NCBI RefSeq assembly: GCF_964340395.1
Contig: NC_135552.1
Span: 9,409,494-9,473,493 of the forward strand
Length of the DNA stretch: 64,000 bases
Source: Glandiceps talaboti
Lineage: Eukaryota; Hemichordata; Enteropneusta; Spengelidae
Direction of reading: 5' to 3'
The notes beneath the pieces were generated by a model, which did not search any database, was not told the DNA's origin, and worked only from the letters and a program-made list of their open reading frames with translations. A program made the position numbers and the translations under genes. Positions 24,087 to 37,400 of the stretch are shown here, one piece after another (the first letter of the stretch is position 1; every line of letters starts with the position of its first letter).

Positions 24087-24232
24087 GATCATACCGCCAC
24101 CTAGTGGTCACCTGTAACAATGCAATTTGTCATTCTGATGAGGATCGTCAACCAAGACAGATCATACTGCCACCTAGTGGTCACCTGTAACTATGGAATG
24201 TGTCATTCTGATGAGGATCATCAACCAAGACT
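24087..24232 (-). promoter_or_regulatory. Duplicated 73-bp unit, each copy with a CTCF-like motif (putative insulator)
   Basis: Two direct copies each contain CCACCTAGTGGTCA preceded by ACCG or ACTG (24093-24110 and 24166-24183). On the minus strand this reads TGACCACTAGGTGGCAGT, which fits the vertebrate CTCF core CCASYAGRKGGCRSY at every position; the first copy has GGCGGT instead of GGCAGT. The pair lies between the 3' ends of the convergent genes PEBP and RFX6. CTCF is found across bilaterians; the insulator role is inference. Confidence 0.55.
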
Positions 24233-24233
24233 G

Positions 24234-25150
24234 GTCGAAAGCACAATGCTAACATGTTGAAATACTTGTGCATTATAATCTGTGTATTAAACTCGCTATA
24301 TATTTTTTACACTAAGGCCATGATGAACAGAAAAGTCATTCTTTTAAATCACATAACTGGTCAGTTATCATGTACAGCTGTGACAGGTAGATCATGTGTC
24401 AGTGCAGACAATTTTATCAGAATCAGAGGTCAACTGTCAGATACTCAATAAAAAGATGTGATTATTAAAAAAATGGCATCAATTTGATTGTATTCTGATA
24501 TAGGTTATCCACGAGTAATGAGAAGATATTTATATTGATACACTACAAATAGCAGATTCGGGAAAGACAACTTTCACGTCTTAACTCCACTCTATTTGGT
24601 GGACAAACAGTGTTTAACCACATTGTACTTCTAGCCACATCACTTTAGTGAGGGAATTACATTTTCACAGTTTGATTTGATGATGATATTTTAACCACAG
24701 TGTGTCTGTAGTAGCCACCAAATGATATACATGTACTACTCTAGTAAACCTAGTCTCGGTTACCCAGACTCAACGCTGGGGGCGCTCTTCTACGAGACTT
24801 GCTTGGGGAGGTGTGGCAACAACATAGACAATTTTACCTGAGAATTTCACATTCATGCTAGTTTCATAACTCGAATTGCTCCACAGCAACATTTTTATTG
24901 CTAATACCTTAAAACTAAAACATTCCGTCCGTATTTTTTTTTCATTTTAAATTTGGTCTGACTTATTTTCTGCAATATTCCTGAAGTGCTACCCCAAACT
25001 CATATGGTTTGTCCCCAAAAAAGGCCATAAAATTAGATTGACCATCTAAACATGCAAACAGTCATACAACCAACCAATCAATCAATCAATCAACACCAAA
25101 CTCAGGGCAAAGATATAATGTATGTAAGAAGTTGAACACTCCTCCAGTGT
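24234..25150. other. Convergent intergenic spacer
   Basis: No gene seen. TCTCGGTTACCCAGACTC...GGGGGCGCTCTTCTACGAGA near 24755-24805 forms a short foldback. A possible alternative minus-strand poly(A) signal (TTTATT on plus) lies near 24893. Confidence 0.45.
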
Positions 25151-25153
25151 ATT

Positions 25154-25159
25154 TTTATT
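25154..25159 (-). terminator. Candidate RFX6 polyadenylation signal
   Basis: TTTATT on plus is AATAAA on minus, about 590 bp beyond the RFX6 stop. Confidence 0.35.
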
Positions 25160-25745
25160 GCTTGATCGAAATAAATAATTTTTAAAATGATTGTCAAACT
25201 GGTGCACCACTGAATATAAAATTCAAGAATAATCATACGAGGCATGTGAAAGGCGTTGTAGCTGCCATGGCTAAAAAATATACAAAAAAAAACAGTCTCA
25301 AATATTGCAATAAAATATTCCAAAATGTGGTACCAAGTGTGCTAGTTGTGGTATTCAAAGGTTTCGCTTAATTAACCTTGGGGAGAAATTGTTCATAGTG
25401 AGTTAAATCAAAGTCAAACCCGAATATCTACTGTATTAGTACTAGTGCTATCTTTCATTGAATGTTATGATCTCTCTCTCTCTCTCTTCCCTGTGGTTAA
25501 CGTTAGAGCTGATTCGATACCACGTTGGCATACAGACAACTATTATTTACACTCCAAAAACTTGCAGCACATGGGAAAGAAACGAAGCGATTCATTCAAA
25601 ACAGTCAAGTTATCTGTGGTATTTGTAACACACAGTCGCGTCCTTTTAATAGGCTTGACGAATTTCTGACGTCACGTTTCTGAAAAGGCAAATTCATATC
25701 ATGCGTCAATGTCTGTCATTCCGTAGATCGAACTGTGTACCGCCC

Positions 25746-28700
25746 TCATCGGTAGGTCGTGAGAAATGCTTTATTGACAGGTGGTAGTGCTGTGCTTCGC
25801 ATACTTCCAGAGAAAATGTCATCCTGAGGGTGCCATGTATCCTGTCTCCCAAATTGATTCTGTCCTGTGACGTCAATGAAACTGCTACCGTAAGTGCCGA
25901 CATGCATGTTATTGCCAGGCAGTTGTAAACCTGCAGTCCCTGTGATATAAAAAAAAAAAAAAAACATATTTGAGACGTGAAAAACTGAAATGCTAAAGTT
26001 GCACTAGCCGTGACTGGAGATGTGATGACTTACTCTCAATATTGTACACCGCCCGAGAGTCAGATGTATTTAACCATGTATAGGTAAAAGTTGGAGTGTA
26101 GATGTACATAACAATTTTTTTTTTAAATGAAGCTTAATGACGTTTTCGAGACGGCCCCTAAAATCTGTGACTGTCGAATTTTAACACAAGACATTCAGGA
26201 GAACACGCCTAGAAATAATACGCTGCCACTGTGAAGTGTATGACCTATAACTTGTGCCCCAATAATAAATGTCAAATTAGCACTACCATATATAGGTGTA
26301 TATCCACAGTATATATCGAAGCAAGTTAAAATGAACATGGAATCAGATCAGATTCAATGATAACTTCGATTACTTGCTGAACAAAAAAAAACCGTCCCAG
26401 TTACAGCTAGTGCAGGTTTAAGAACACTCAAGCTGAAGGCATGAATACTGTATTTGTACATGAAGAGACTAAATGTTTCATTTAAATGGCTATATGTAAA
26501 CCATTGTTGGAATATAACAACGCACCATGACCCAAGTGAGGGCGCACTTGGTTGCAGCAACGTTGGACCTACAGGAGTAAAAGGCGTATTGATAAAACTT
26601 TGTTTTGTTCGCAGCAAATAAGTTAACAAAATAAATATATATGAACACTCACATACATACATACATACATACATACATACATACATACATACATACATAC
26701 ATACATACATACATACATACATACATACATACATACATACATTAGAGAACTGTTACAACAGATATACTATATCAATAATTATATCTACAAAACAACCATT
26801 GAAATAAGTTCGGTTATTTGATTCGTTTGCTTTTACTTTATGTGTGTACTGCATTTTCGAAGGTTAACACAATACACATATAAAAGAAAAAGAATCCGAG
26901 CAAGAGCCACGCTATATTGATACCAACTTTCAAGGCTAATATATGGTATTACCATTGCATCAATATCGGATACATGAATTCAAAATTGCCTAAATCAAAG
27001 TTCGTTACTTTTCGTTTTTGTGTATTTTTTGTGCGAGTCTTTTTAAGGTTTGCTCTGCTTGTGTGTGTTGTCGTCGTTATTGCTGTTGTATCAGCAATGT
27101 GCAGACTACTCTTGTTCATTCTTGGCATCTTCTACACACAAAGGAAACTGAATCAGATGTTTACATTTTTTGGAAAACGTGTGTACAAATAAGATCAAAA
27201 TCAATATTTAGAAATAAAATTATCTTTTAATATTTACCTGCAATGTTATCATGTTGTCTGGAATAATAATGGTTGGCTCGTGCCGCTGCTTGGAATGCAG
27301 ATCTTGTCATTGATTCCTCCAATGTGTTATGTCCTGTAGCTGACAACGAACTTGTAGGAAACATGCTACCCCTTTTCCCATAGCTAGCATTCATTCCATA
27401 ACTTCCACCCATTGTCATTGACTTTCCATAGCCACTGTAACTATCGTTATAGCTAGGAGAGAAGCGACTGTCAGCCCAGAAAGTACTTTGAGAGTGGAAG
27501 GATGGGCTAGGTGGAATGTTTAATGCATTGTAGTGAGTTGTTGGAAGTTGTGTATCAATTGACATGGCTGAGGCTGTGTTGTACGGAGAAGTATAATGGT
27601 CCGTATAGGTGCTGGGGTTCAACTGTGAGAGATAAGCACTTGTTGTTGCACGATCAAATGAAGAGCACCCGTTCAGTCCAGTCATTTGTTGGTATTTTAA
27701 CTGTGAGAGGAATCCTTGGTTTGGAGCAGCTGAGACGTGGTAACCAGCTGCAGCGGGGCTAGTGAATTCAGGATACTCTAATTCTGTATGTATGTCCGTA
27801 TTATGATGAGGTGTTGGACGGCTGAATGCTGTAGTACTACCCGAAGAAATGTCTGGAAAACCTGCCGGCTTGGCTGTCTTCGCTGGGGATGGGCATATTA
27901 AGCGGTCCTCGGCGGCGAGGTCTAAGCAAAAGAAAATGGAAGTTAAAATTATTTGGTCATAGTCCAGAGACTTATATTGGTATATCTATCTCAAGAAGTG
28001 TGGAGAGATTCTTGGGATAGTAACACCAAGGTAAATTCTAGGCCAAGTTAGACAATGATCATATATAGTGATTACTATGGCATTGGCATTGGAGATTATA
28101 CGCAAAATCGTCAGCTTTAATAATAAAATAAATGTCCTGAATCGATTCCAGGTTTGTCAATCTCCGAAAATTAAGTAATGTCACTTCTCAGTATAGGGTA
28201 CACAGTTTACGATGTACTGTACTTAGAAAACATCGCAGAAACACAAAAATTAAGAGTTATTCGTATATCCCATTCCGGTGCCTTTGGTAGATTGACGTTG
28301 ATCAGCTCAGTATAAGCTAACTGGATATATGCGCTCCGCTATCTCCGACACATCTCTCGGAGTTATCGGAGCTCATATTTCCGGAGCTAAGTATAAGCTT
28401 ACATGCTTCTCTTCATACGTAAAAAGGGCATAAAAGATGTGCACATTTTACGATAAAAAGCACGTTACATATCCCTCGAATTCGATAAAATGTCTAAAAA
28501 CAACATTGAAGAAAAAACATGACTGAGAAAAAAACATGAAAAATATATTCCAATAGAATGCAGAACTTACGAGGGCTTTCAACTTCTCCGAACCGCCTTT
28601 TCTTCGCCCGACTATTACCAGTTTCACCTTTAGAGGGCGCTGATCTAATTTTAGCTTTAGTACTGATTTCGCCTGCAAATGTAAGCCAAAGAGTGTGATT

Positions 28701-31067
28701 ACATTTATAAAACACAGTGAAATTTACGATGTTTTCAACGTCCTTCGTAGTACTTCTAGTTATTGTACACATCGCGTTAGAATAGATATGGGGCTAAGAA
28801 TAGCAGATGAGAGGAGACTGGTCCAGTGGTTACCAAGGAAACACCGTTATTCCCTCAGACACAGCTCAAGAAAATTTTGAAAATATTTTCAAAGTTTAAG
28901 ATGATTTTCCGAAGTAAAGTCGGGAAATGGTTGATTTGACCTGATCTGGGTTTTTTTTTCGTCTCAAGCTAACTTACCTGCCGTTTTCATGTGTTTCCGT
29001 ACATTTTGTTGGAGTGACGTTTCATCGATTTGATTTTGTTGTGTTTCTATGACTAGGAAGACGTATTCATCGAACATCATGTAGATCAGATGAAAGGAAC
29101 CTGTCAGTGAAATAAGTAGAGAGAAAATTATCATATGGTGGAAAAGGAATGATAAAGCGAAAAACAATTGCAATATTCGTGGCTGTTAAATATACATTTC
29201 CAAAAACAGTGCGCTGAACCAAATCATGATTGCGGAGAGAACAGCACATCGCGGTTACATATTTGTACTGGTTGACTACCACGGGTCGGTCAATATCATG
29301 TCGAAGTCTTGTCTAGTAGGCATGAAATGTTTGTTATTAAGACAATACAAAAATCGTACTGAAATTGGGACAATTTGTAGAATAAATGGGTAAGAATATT
29401 AAAAATTGAAAAATTAACATTCATTTTTGTCAGATTTCTAAATCACTAACAAATTATCGATTTCCTTAATTTGAAACCGGTCAGATGAAAAATCATATGA
29501 TGTGTCTCGTCTGCAAAAAACGTTTGATGTTCCAGTTGTCTTTGCTTTCATGAAATAGTTTGTCATTCAAATATGCGTCGAACCGAAGCTTCTAAGCGAT
29601 TTTTCAACTGAGAAAAATATCCGTTAGGTAGCTCAAATTGTTGCATGAGTGTTTGACCATATAGTCAGTAACATGCATGACATATCAAGGAAGTAACTCT
29701 ACTCACCAAAACTAGCTGCACTGTGTAACGTCAAATCTCGCATGAAACGAGACGTGAAGAAAGACCAGTTCAATAAAAAATCTCTTGCCCGTTCTTTGAA
29801 TGATCTTCCATTTTCCTTTGATGTCTGAAATGAGTTCATTCTTTAGATTCAGTATACATGTCTAAGATGGTCCATACATATCCGTCTTAGAATTATACCA
29901 ATATTTCGTGGTATATTGCTGATCAAATAAGAACGAAAAAGTATACTATATACAAGTAATATACTAAGTAGTTATAAAGTACAGTGTTTTTTCTACTAGC
30001 TATCTACATATCTCGACACAAGATCTAGATCCTCAATGTGTGTGAATCGTATTTGTTAAAACAGTTTATTTTTACTGAATACTGCGCAGTCGCACAGGGT
30101 ACATATTCACACTCACCTGTAGGGCACATCTATCAATAACGCTATCAATCCACTCTGTGTAAGCTTCGATTGGTGCCTGTTTATTCAGTAAACCCTCAAA
30201 TTCATGGATGACTAGGAAAGAAAACAGAATTCGGCGTCATGACAAAATTACAGGTTTATGATGAATGTATTCTGTGTCAGTATGACCATTTTTTACAACA
30301 ATTCTTTCTACTCAGTTGATATGCATCTTTGTCTTTGTAAAGTGATATGTCTTCTTTCTACGAATCTGTGTCGAAAACGCCCACTCCATGCTATTACCCC
30401 GTCTCTATTTATAACCCGTCAAAATTTAACCATCAAAAGATTCTCCCCTCTTGACTTGTCAATTATGTTATTGTTTCGTTCGTTTACACTCCTCCCCATC
30501 TTGAAGCCCGCCCCCCTTACGGTCGGAAGACACTATTCTTTTACTAAGTCAATAACTAATTGAGCTAGCTGTAAAAGGTGTTCGGGCTTGCAACGCAGTG
30601 TACTACAAGGAAATGATAATGTGTAGGTTGTTACTCACGCTCTCTAGTTGTTTCTGGATCCTTATCCAGTATTTCTGGTGAACATGACACTCCTTGATTC
30701 CAAATGCTAGAAAAGTCGACTTCGTTTAAATCCTTGGCCATCTGATTGACGTTTTCGTGACTCAACAACACACTTCGTGCCGTCTGAAAAGGATTGACAA
30801 AAATGTGTGAAACACTATATTCCAAACTTGAAAGTTACACACGTATTTGACATGATGAAGGTAAATTTTTGTCCAACATCTGAAACTAACCAAGAGATTT
30901 CAAAAAATCGAGCACATACATTTCTGAAATTGATACAGGGCACAAACGAGCAACGTTGTTTATTTTACACGACACCTTGCAACACATTCAATGGTGTACT
31001 ATTATATAGAGAAATGTCTATAAAATGCTATATTTGTGTGTCTATGCGAATGGAGTTGCGTGTGTGC

Positions 31068-31100
<33 letters not shown>

Positions 31101-31383
31101 TGTGTGTGTGTGTGTGTGTGTGTGTCTATGTGTGTGTGTATGTATGTATGTATGTATGTATGTATGTATGTATGTATGTATGTATGTGTGTGTGTGTGTG
31201 CGTGTATGTATGTATGTATGTATGTATGTATGTATGTCTGTGTGTGTGTATGTATGTATGTATGTATGTATGTATGTATGTATGTATGTATGTATGTATG
31301 TATGTATGTATGTATGTGTGTGTGTATGTATGTATGTATGTGTGTGTGCGTGTTTGTGTTAGTTTGTGTTATATGTCTGTATA

Positions 31384-31414
<31 letters not shown>

Positions 31415-34400
31415 ACTTTGTTAAATTTGTGGTATGTCTGTGTCTGTGTGTCTCTGTGTGCCTTTACCTGAGCAAGATGAACAAAAGAGGTCTGTCTCTT
31501 TAAACTTTGGATAAACGTCTTCATAACTGAAAAAAAACAGAGTAAAAAAACATGATTTAATGTTTGAATTGGTTTGGGGAGATATAAGAATAATGAAGTT
31601 GATTGTGATAACAGAATAGAAATAAAGAAGATGAGTTTACCTGGGCACTGTCAGTTTGAAATATATTTACATAAATCGATAGGTTATCTGATATTCATCA
31701 ATGTAATTTTAGATTTCAAATCACTTCATTACAATGCCATGAATACAATTACAAAAAAAAGTTCCCATCAGTGGCATTTCACCTTATAATTTGCGTTTAT
31801 CAGCAACCTTATATTTTCACCTTTCCATTTCTACGCATGCCCAGTGCTTACCTTCCAACTTCTGCGACTTGAGATGTTCAGGTACGTCATCCAAAGAACT
31901 TGTCAGCCAGCCAGGCAATCGTTTGGCAAACATTCGTATTTCGGCACTTAAACTGAAATAAACGACCAATATGTATACGATTTAAGTAACTGTGATTTTA
32001 CTCCTGTTGTTTAGAATTTCCGACTTTTTAGTTGTAACTCATATAACCTAACTTCGCAAGAATATACACCGATTTTGGTACATGTTATTGAAGTTCATCG
32101 TATAGAAAGCTTCTGCTAGGTTATTTATGTCGACGTTCATTATTGTAGTTATTAAATATCACACGGGCCGGAGTTTAAGACTAATTATTTCACAGTTAAG
32201 GGGTACTTTTTGCTTGAAATCTTCATATAAATCGTGCATCTCATATACTCACTACATATACTAAGTAATTTTCAGTATAAAACTGAACAGGGTGCACAGC
32301 GCCCTCATGTGCATAGCGAGTGAGACATCGATGCATTCGACCTTGATACATACCTGTCAGGCAGATCCTGGATCGTTGAAGGGATTAACACATCAATTAA
32401 AACCTAATGGAGAGAAAAAAAGTAAGTGACATAAAACCAGGTTGCAGAATATCACATGTACGCCAATTTAGTAGAAGTCTATGAAGATTAAAACACATAA
32501 AGCAATGAGATTTTCGCGTAATTGTTGAAGACGTACAAACCATCACAGCACAAAAACGAAAAATTCGGATATTTTAGTAGTCACTTTGTTGTTGTACGAT
32601 CTCTTACATCAATCGATTGTCTATTAGTACAACCTTTGATGATTGATACAAGTCTCCGGGGTTCCATGATTGAACTGTACTAGGCTTCAAGATTCGTCGT
32701 TGTGGGCGCCCTTTCAATCTTTCCTCACCACACCCGCATGGCGGAGAGTGTTATTAGAATGACGACTTTTCAGTCTAGTATTGAACAAGTCATACTTATG
32801 TGAACGTCGCAGACGGTCATTTAAAATGTTAGCAGTCACTTACTTTATAGAGTATTGTATCACACAGTCCAACGATATCTACGATAATGTCACATTTTAA
32901 CAGCTGTGTTAAATGTTCAGGCATTCCTTGCCAGAAATGAAGGAGAAAGTTTTGAACCTACAAGAAATATTGAATAACACAAGACGATAAATAAATCTTA
33001 ATCAAATCAGATTTTTTAAATAAACACTTTGAGTGTTATACAGCTGGAAACTGTAAAGTTGTGATATCTTTTATTCAAAAATAGCAATAATATTTTTTTT
33101 TCAATTCATGTAAAAAAATGATAATATTTTTGACAATGCCTAGCTTTGCAGGTAAATGACGGCGGTTTTTTATTACCTTAGTACCTCAGAGACAGAAAAC
33201 CAAGAGCGTATGGGAGGCATTCCAAAATTTTCTTTGAAAAATAAATCTAAAATCAAAACTAAGCTTCGAGTTGACTTATGTATAGTCTATACTGTGCTGG
33301 GGTGCCCTCACGCATCGATCTACCCACATAGAAGGCCGATAAGGGCAGTAAATTCTTGCGTACACTAATGCTGTGATGAGCGTGTGTGTGTACGTACGTA
33401 CCTCGTCAAAGTTAGCACTGATGACTGTATCCAGTATCCTCTGACAATGTGTTCTGTACATCATAATAAACGTCTCAACCTGAAAGAAAGAAATCGACGT
33501 CAGACAATAAGACATCAATAACAAAAAAGATTTGTCAGAGTGTTGTGACTAGGAATAAAGAGAAAACATACTTTAACACACTTGAATAAATGATGGCCAA
33601 ATTCAAATTATTTTCCGACCCGTGGCATTGCTGGGGGGGGGGGGGGGGACTGATACTTTTTCCGAGCATGGTTGAAGTAATTGATGAAAATGAACAAAAC
33701 CTTGATAATTTAATGTGGTACGTTCTACTAGTTTTCTTTTCAAACCAAAATTTTAGGCATACAACATATTTCTAGCGAATGAGTACCATCCGTCGTAAAA
33801 ACCTCTGGAAAGCTAAAAGTGAATAACAAACTCAGCACATTTGAAGACTATCAGATTTTCTTTAAAAATCTCCCAAGGGATTGGTGTAGCCTATCTTTAC
33901 ATGTACGAATTGATGTCAATTTTGCAAACTTTTAAGTTTCAATTTTGAAGTGTGCCGTAAATGATTCTCACTTTCGGGAAAGTTCTATTCCAGCCACTGC
34001 CGAAAAAGAGCCTGTGTGGTTTTACGACAAAGGTGTCGTTATGTAACTCTAACACAGCAATTATCTTGCCATGCTTCCTACCTTGTCACAGGGAGCTGAA
34101 TCTGGAAGAATAAGATTATGTGCATCTGGAAAATCTGGAAGCAGGGTTCCCGTCTTCGAACTTAGTGAGTATTTGCGGCTTGTACCCTGAAATCAAAGAA
34201 ATTCATGCACATTAATAATCAGACAGTGTGTGACTTTCTTTGTTCTGTATTCAAGAACATTTGATATCAAAGCACAAGTAGCCAACATAAGTTTTTTCGG
34301 ATAGCTTAATTTCAATCAATCAAGTCATAAAAAGCTTTACTCGTGAATGACACATCGGTGTTAGCTGAATAATGAATTGCAACAAGTGAGTGCTAAAATG

Positions 34401-37119
34401 ATCTCGTGCAGCCTAAAGTTTGCGCTCTGTACACTGCGTATTTCGATTTTCGATTTTTAGGTATGGACCTAAAATAATTTTCACGACAAATGATATAATT
34501 CAAGTGTGTGTGTAGAGAGCTTTGTCTCTGATTGATCTCAGACCACATTAGAAAAAACTACTCAAAGTATTTCCTGTAGTTGACTGGCATCAAACATTAG
34601 CTAGTAAGTAGACGACCAAGGGGGGTCACCTTAATACAAAACAGAAATACTAAAATATAAATGGCAAAAGTAAGTTACCGTAGTTTTAACCCTTTCAGCA
34701 GACATATAGCAAACATTTGATTTTGTTTTTGAAATTCATTTTGAAAACATGGTCCAAATAAAACAAAATTTTGACCTTAAATCCTGAATAAGATTCGAAA
34801 ATAACGTCGTGATGCATCAAAAATCACCGGAAAAATAAATCTTTTTTTTTTGGCGGGGAAATTTTAGCTTAAATAATTCTGTTTTGGTGGGAAAGTGTTA
34901 GCTACGAAATGTTGTTCCTTTTTGTTCTCTGCATCATACAAACGTGAAAGACTAGTTCAAAATATTTTACAACCTCGGGTGATATAATGTTAGTACTAGA
35001 AAGCTTTGGTAGTGATATATCATTAATTTGATAACAGCTATGGACTGCTTTATAACTTGAATAATCTGTTGCCTATCGTGAACGCCGTGAACGATACCAT
35101 AGTTGCGATGAAAATGAACTCAAGTTGTTACATGACTGCCTATATTGAAGTTCGCAATAATTGAATTTGCCATGGTAAGGCGCTGCCTTTGCTGCCGGGA
35201 AACCTCATCAACACCTAGAACTACCATATGAAACCATTCGCCATGGTTACCGGATGCGTTCCATGAACGACAGTTGCTTAGCAGCCACGCCAATGGGAGT
35301 CAAATGAGGTGACACAGTATTAAGAATGAGCTGCATTTCTATATGACCGTACCAAGGCTATCGGAATGTGTCTGCAGTTAGAAGTACGAATTGAACACTT
35401 GCGTTGCTAAGTGCTATCTAGGGTCCACTGTCGAGGCCTGTACACACCTGTAACCACTAATCTTATTACAAGTTTACATGGTCATTTTTCATCGTCTTTT
35501 TTGTTTTACGCCAATAAATTACATTTTCATTACGAGTGACTTGTGTACTTTTGCGTGTCAGCAATTTGGCTTGAGTTTCTTAGATTGAGTTGTCTACATT
35601 TGTTTTGGCCCATTCCTGCTTTTAAACAAATTTTGCACGTTTGTGAATCGAACCAACCTGTTGAGTCAAAAAAACGAAGATAAATTATTCTACGGTGACG
35701 CTACTGTGGAGTAGTTATTTCTCTTATAAATATCTTCTTCGTGGTTATTTCTGGGGAATTTTTATGAGGTTTAGGGTGTTTTGAAGTGTTTAAAGAATTC
35801 TCGTTTTGTATACACCAAAAGTAATTTTTTAAAACTCTAATTATTTGTGGTAGTGCAAAGTTGGTACATTTTGGCACCGAAGTGCAGGCCGGCGATAAGA
35901 CTGAAGTGATTAACGACGTGATCGATTGACCTGTAGGATCACAGAGGGCGTTTTATTTAATAAATGTGACACGATAAGGACTTCTTTACGTGGTAATTTA
36001 TTTCATTTAATGATGTTGAGAAATGTCGGTAGTTTGTGAGAGCCACCAAGCCCACTCGTTATCGGTATGCGGTAGTGATTTCAACAACCCATAAATATAA
36101 ATTGGCCGGTGGCGTGACAGTGGTACAATCGGGTTACTATTGTTGAGACACTATCGCAATCTGAACTCAGGTGAAATATCGATTTAATGCCATCGTTGCC
36201 AAGCAATGCAATCACTACTTTTCGGATATCAACAAGTTTTTCAGTGTCAATACAACTTGAAATGTCCAGCCCGTTTCCTATTAATCATCGGAGTGGAAGT
36301 TTGTTCTAAATCGTTAGCTTTGTTCATTATAAGAGTGTGATAAACTTCAAACTTTATCCAAAACGTTTATCCAAAAGTTGTGACTGCAATGAGCGAACCG
36401 CTAAAATTTTAAACATGGCGTACAAATTACTATTTGATCCGTATAGTCTGTTCCACCAACTTTCAACAACAATATGTTTGGTTCGGATTTCATTCAAAAA
36501 TCGATATCAAAGTAGAGTCAAAAATTGATTATAAAGTTCCACGTCAAAGATTTGACTGTGGAGGCCGTTTACGTTTCAAGCTCCATGGCTGCACCGATTT
36601 CGATCGGTTGGAAGGTGTCGACTGGCCACTGGGTTTTCCGAGTTTCCACGGTTCATTCTAGGAGTCTACATATGTCTCCGAGTGAGAACAAGTGGCGTTA
36701 CCGTGGAGACATAGTTGGGATCTGTATCATGTTTTCCCAGCAACCACGCTGGTAGTTGCATTCGTTTAAGAATGTCAACACTTTACATTGATCACATATA
36801 TATACTGACTATGATGTGGGGGCTCGTCCGCCATTACTGAGATACAGACTCCAGTCAAAATTATAATGTGTAGGAAGATTAATTGAATGTACAAATACCG
36901 TATCCCATCAGTTCACACCTTGATGACAACACCATTTCAATGTTTGACTGTTTGAATATTTATCTAAACATTTGAGAATATTATTTCAGTGATTACGTGT
37001 ACGGTTTATCTTTGTCAGTGGAATGTGTTTGATTTAGTATAAACATATCAGACGATCAATAACAGATTACTGTTATATTGTCAGGCGACTTCTTTTCTCG
37101 TTTCGACGACTTAAACCGC

Positions 37120-37196
<77 letters not shown>

Positions 37197-37337
37197 GGAT
37201 GAGGATGATGAGGATGATGATAACGACAACGATGGTGATGATTGTGATGTGGTGGTATTAGTGGTTGTGTGGTGGTGGTGGTGGTGGTGGTGGTGGTAGT
37301 GGTGGTGGTGATGGTGGTGGTGGTGGTGGTGGTGATG

Positions 37338-37400
<63 letters not shown>

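Noticed and set aside
31025-31471. 100-200 codon ORFs made of Cys, Val, Tyr and Met
   Set aside because: Pure translations of TG/TGTA microsatellite DNA in an RFX6 intron.
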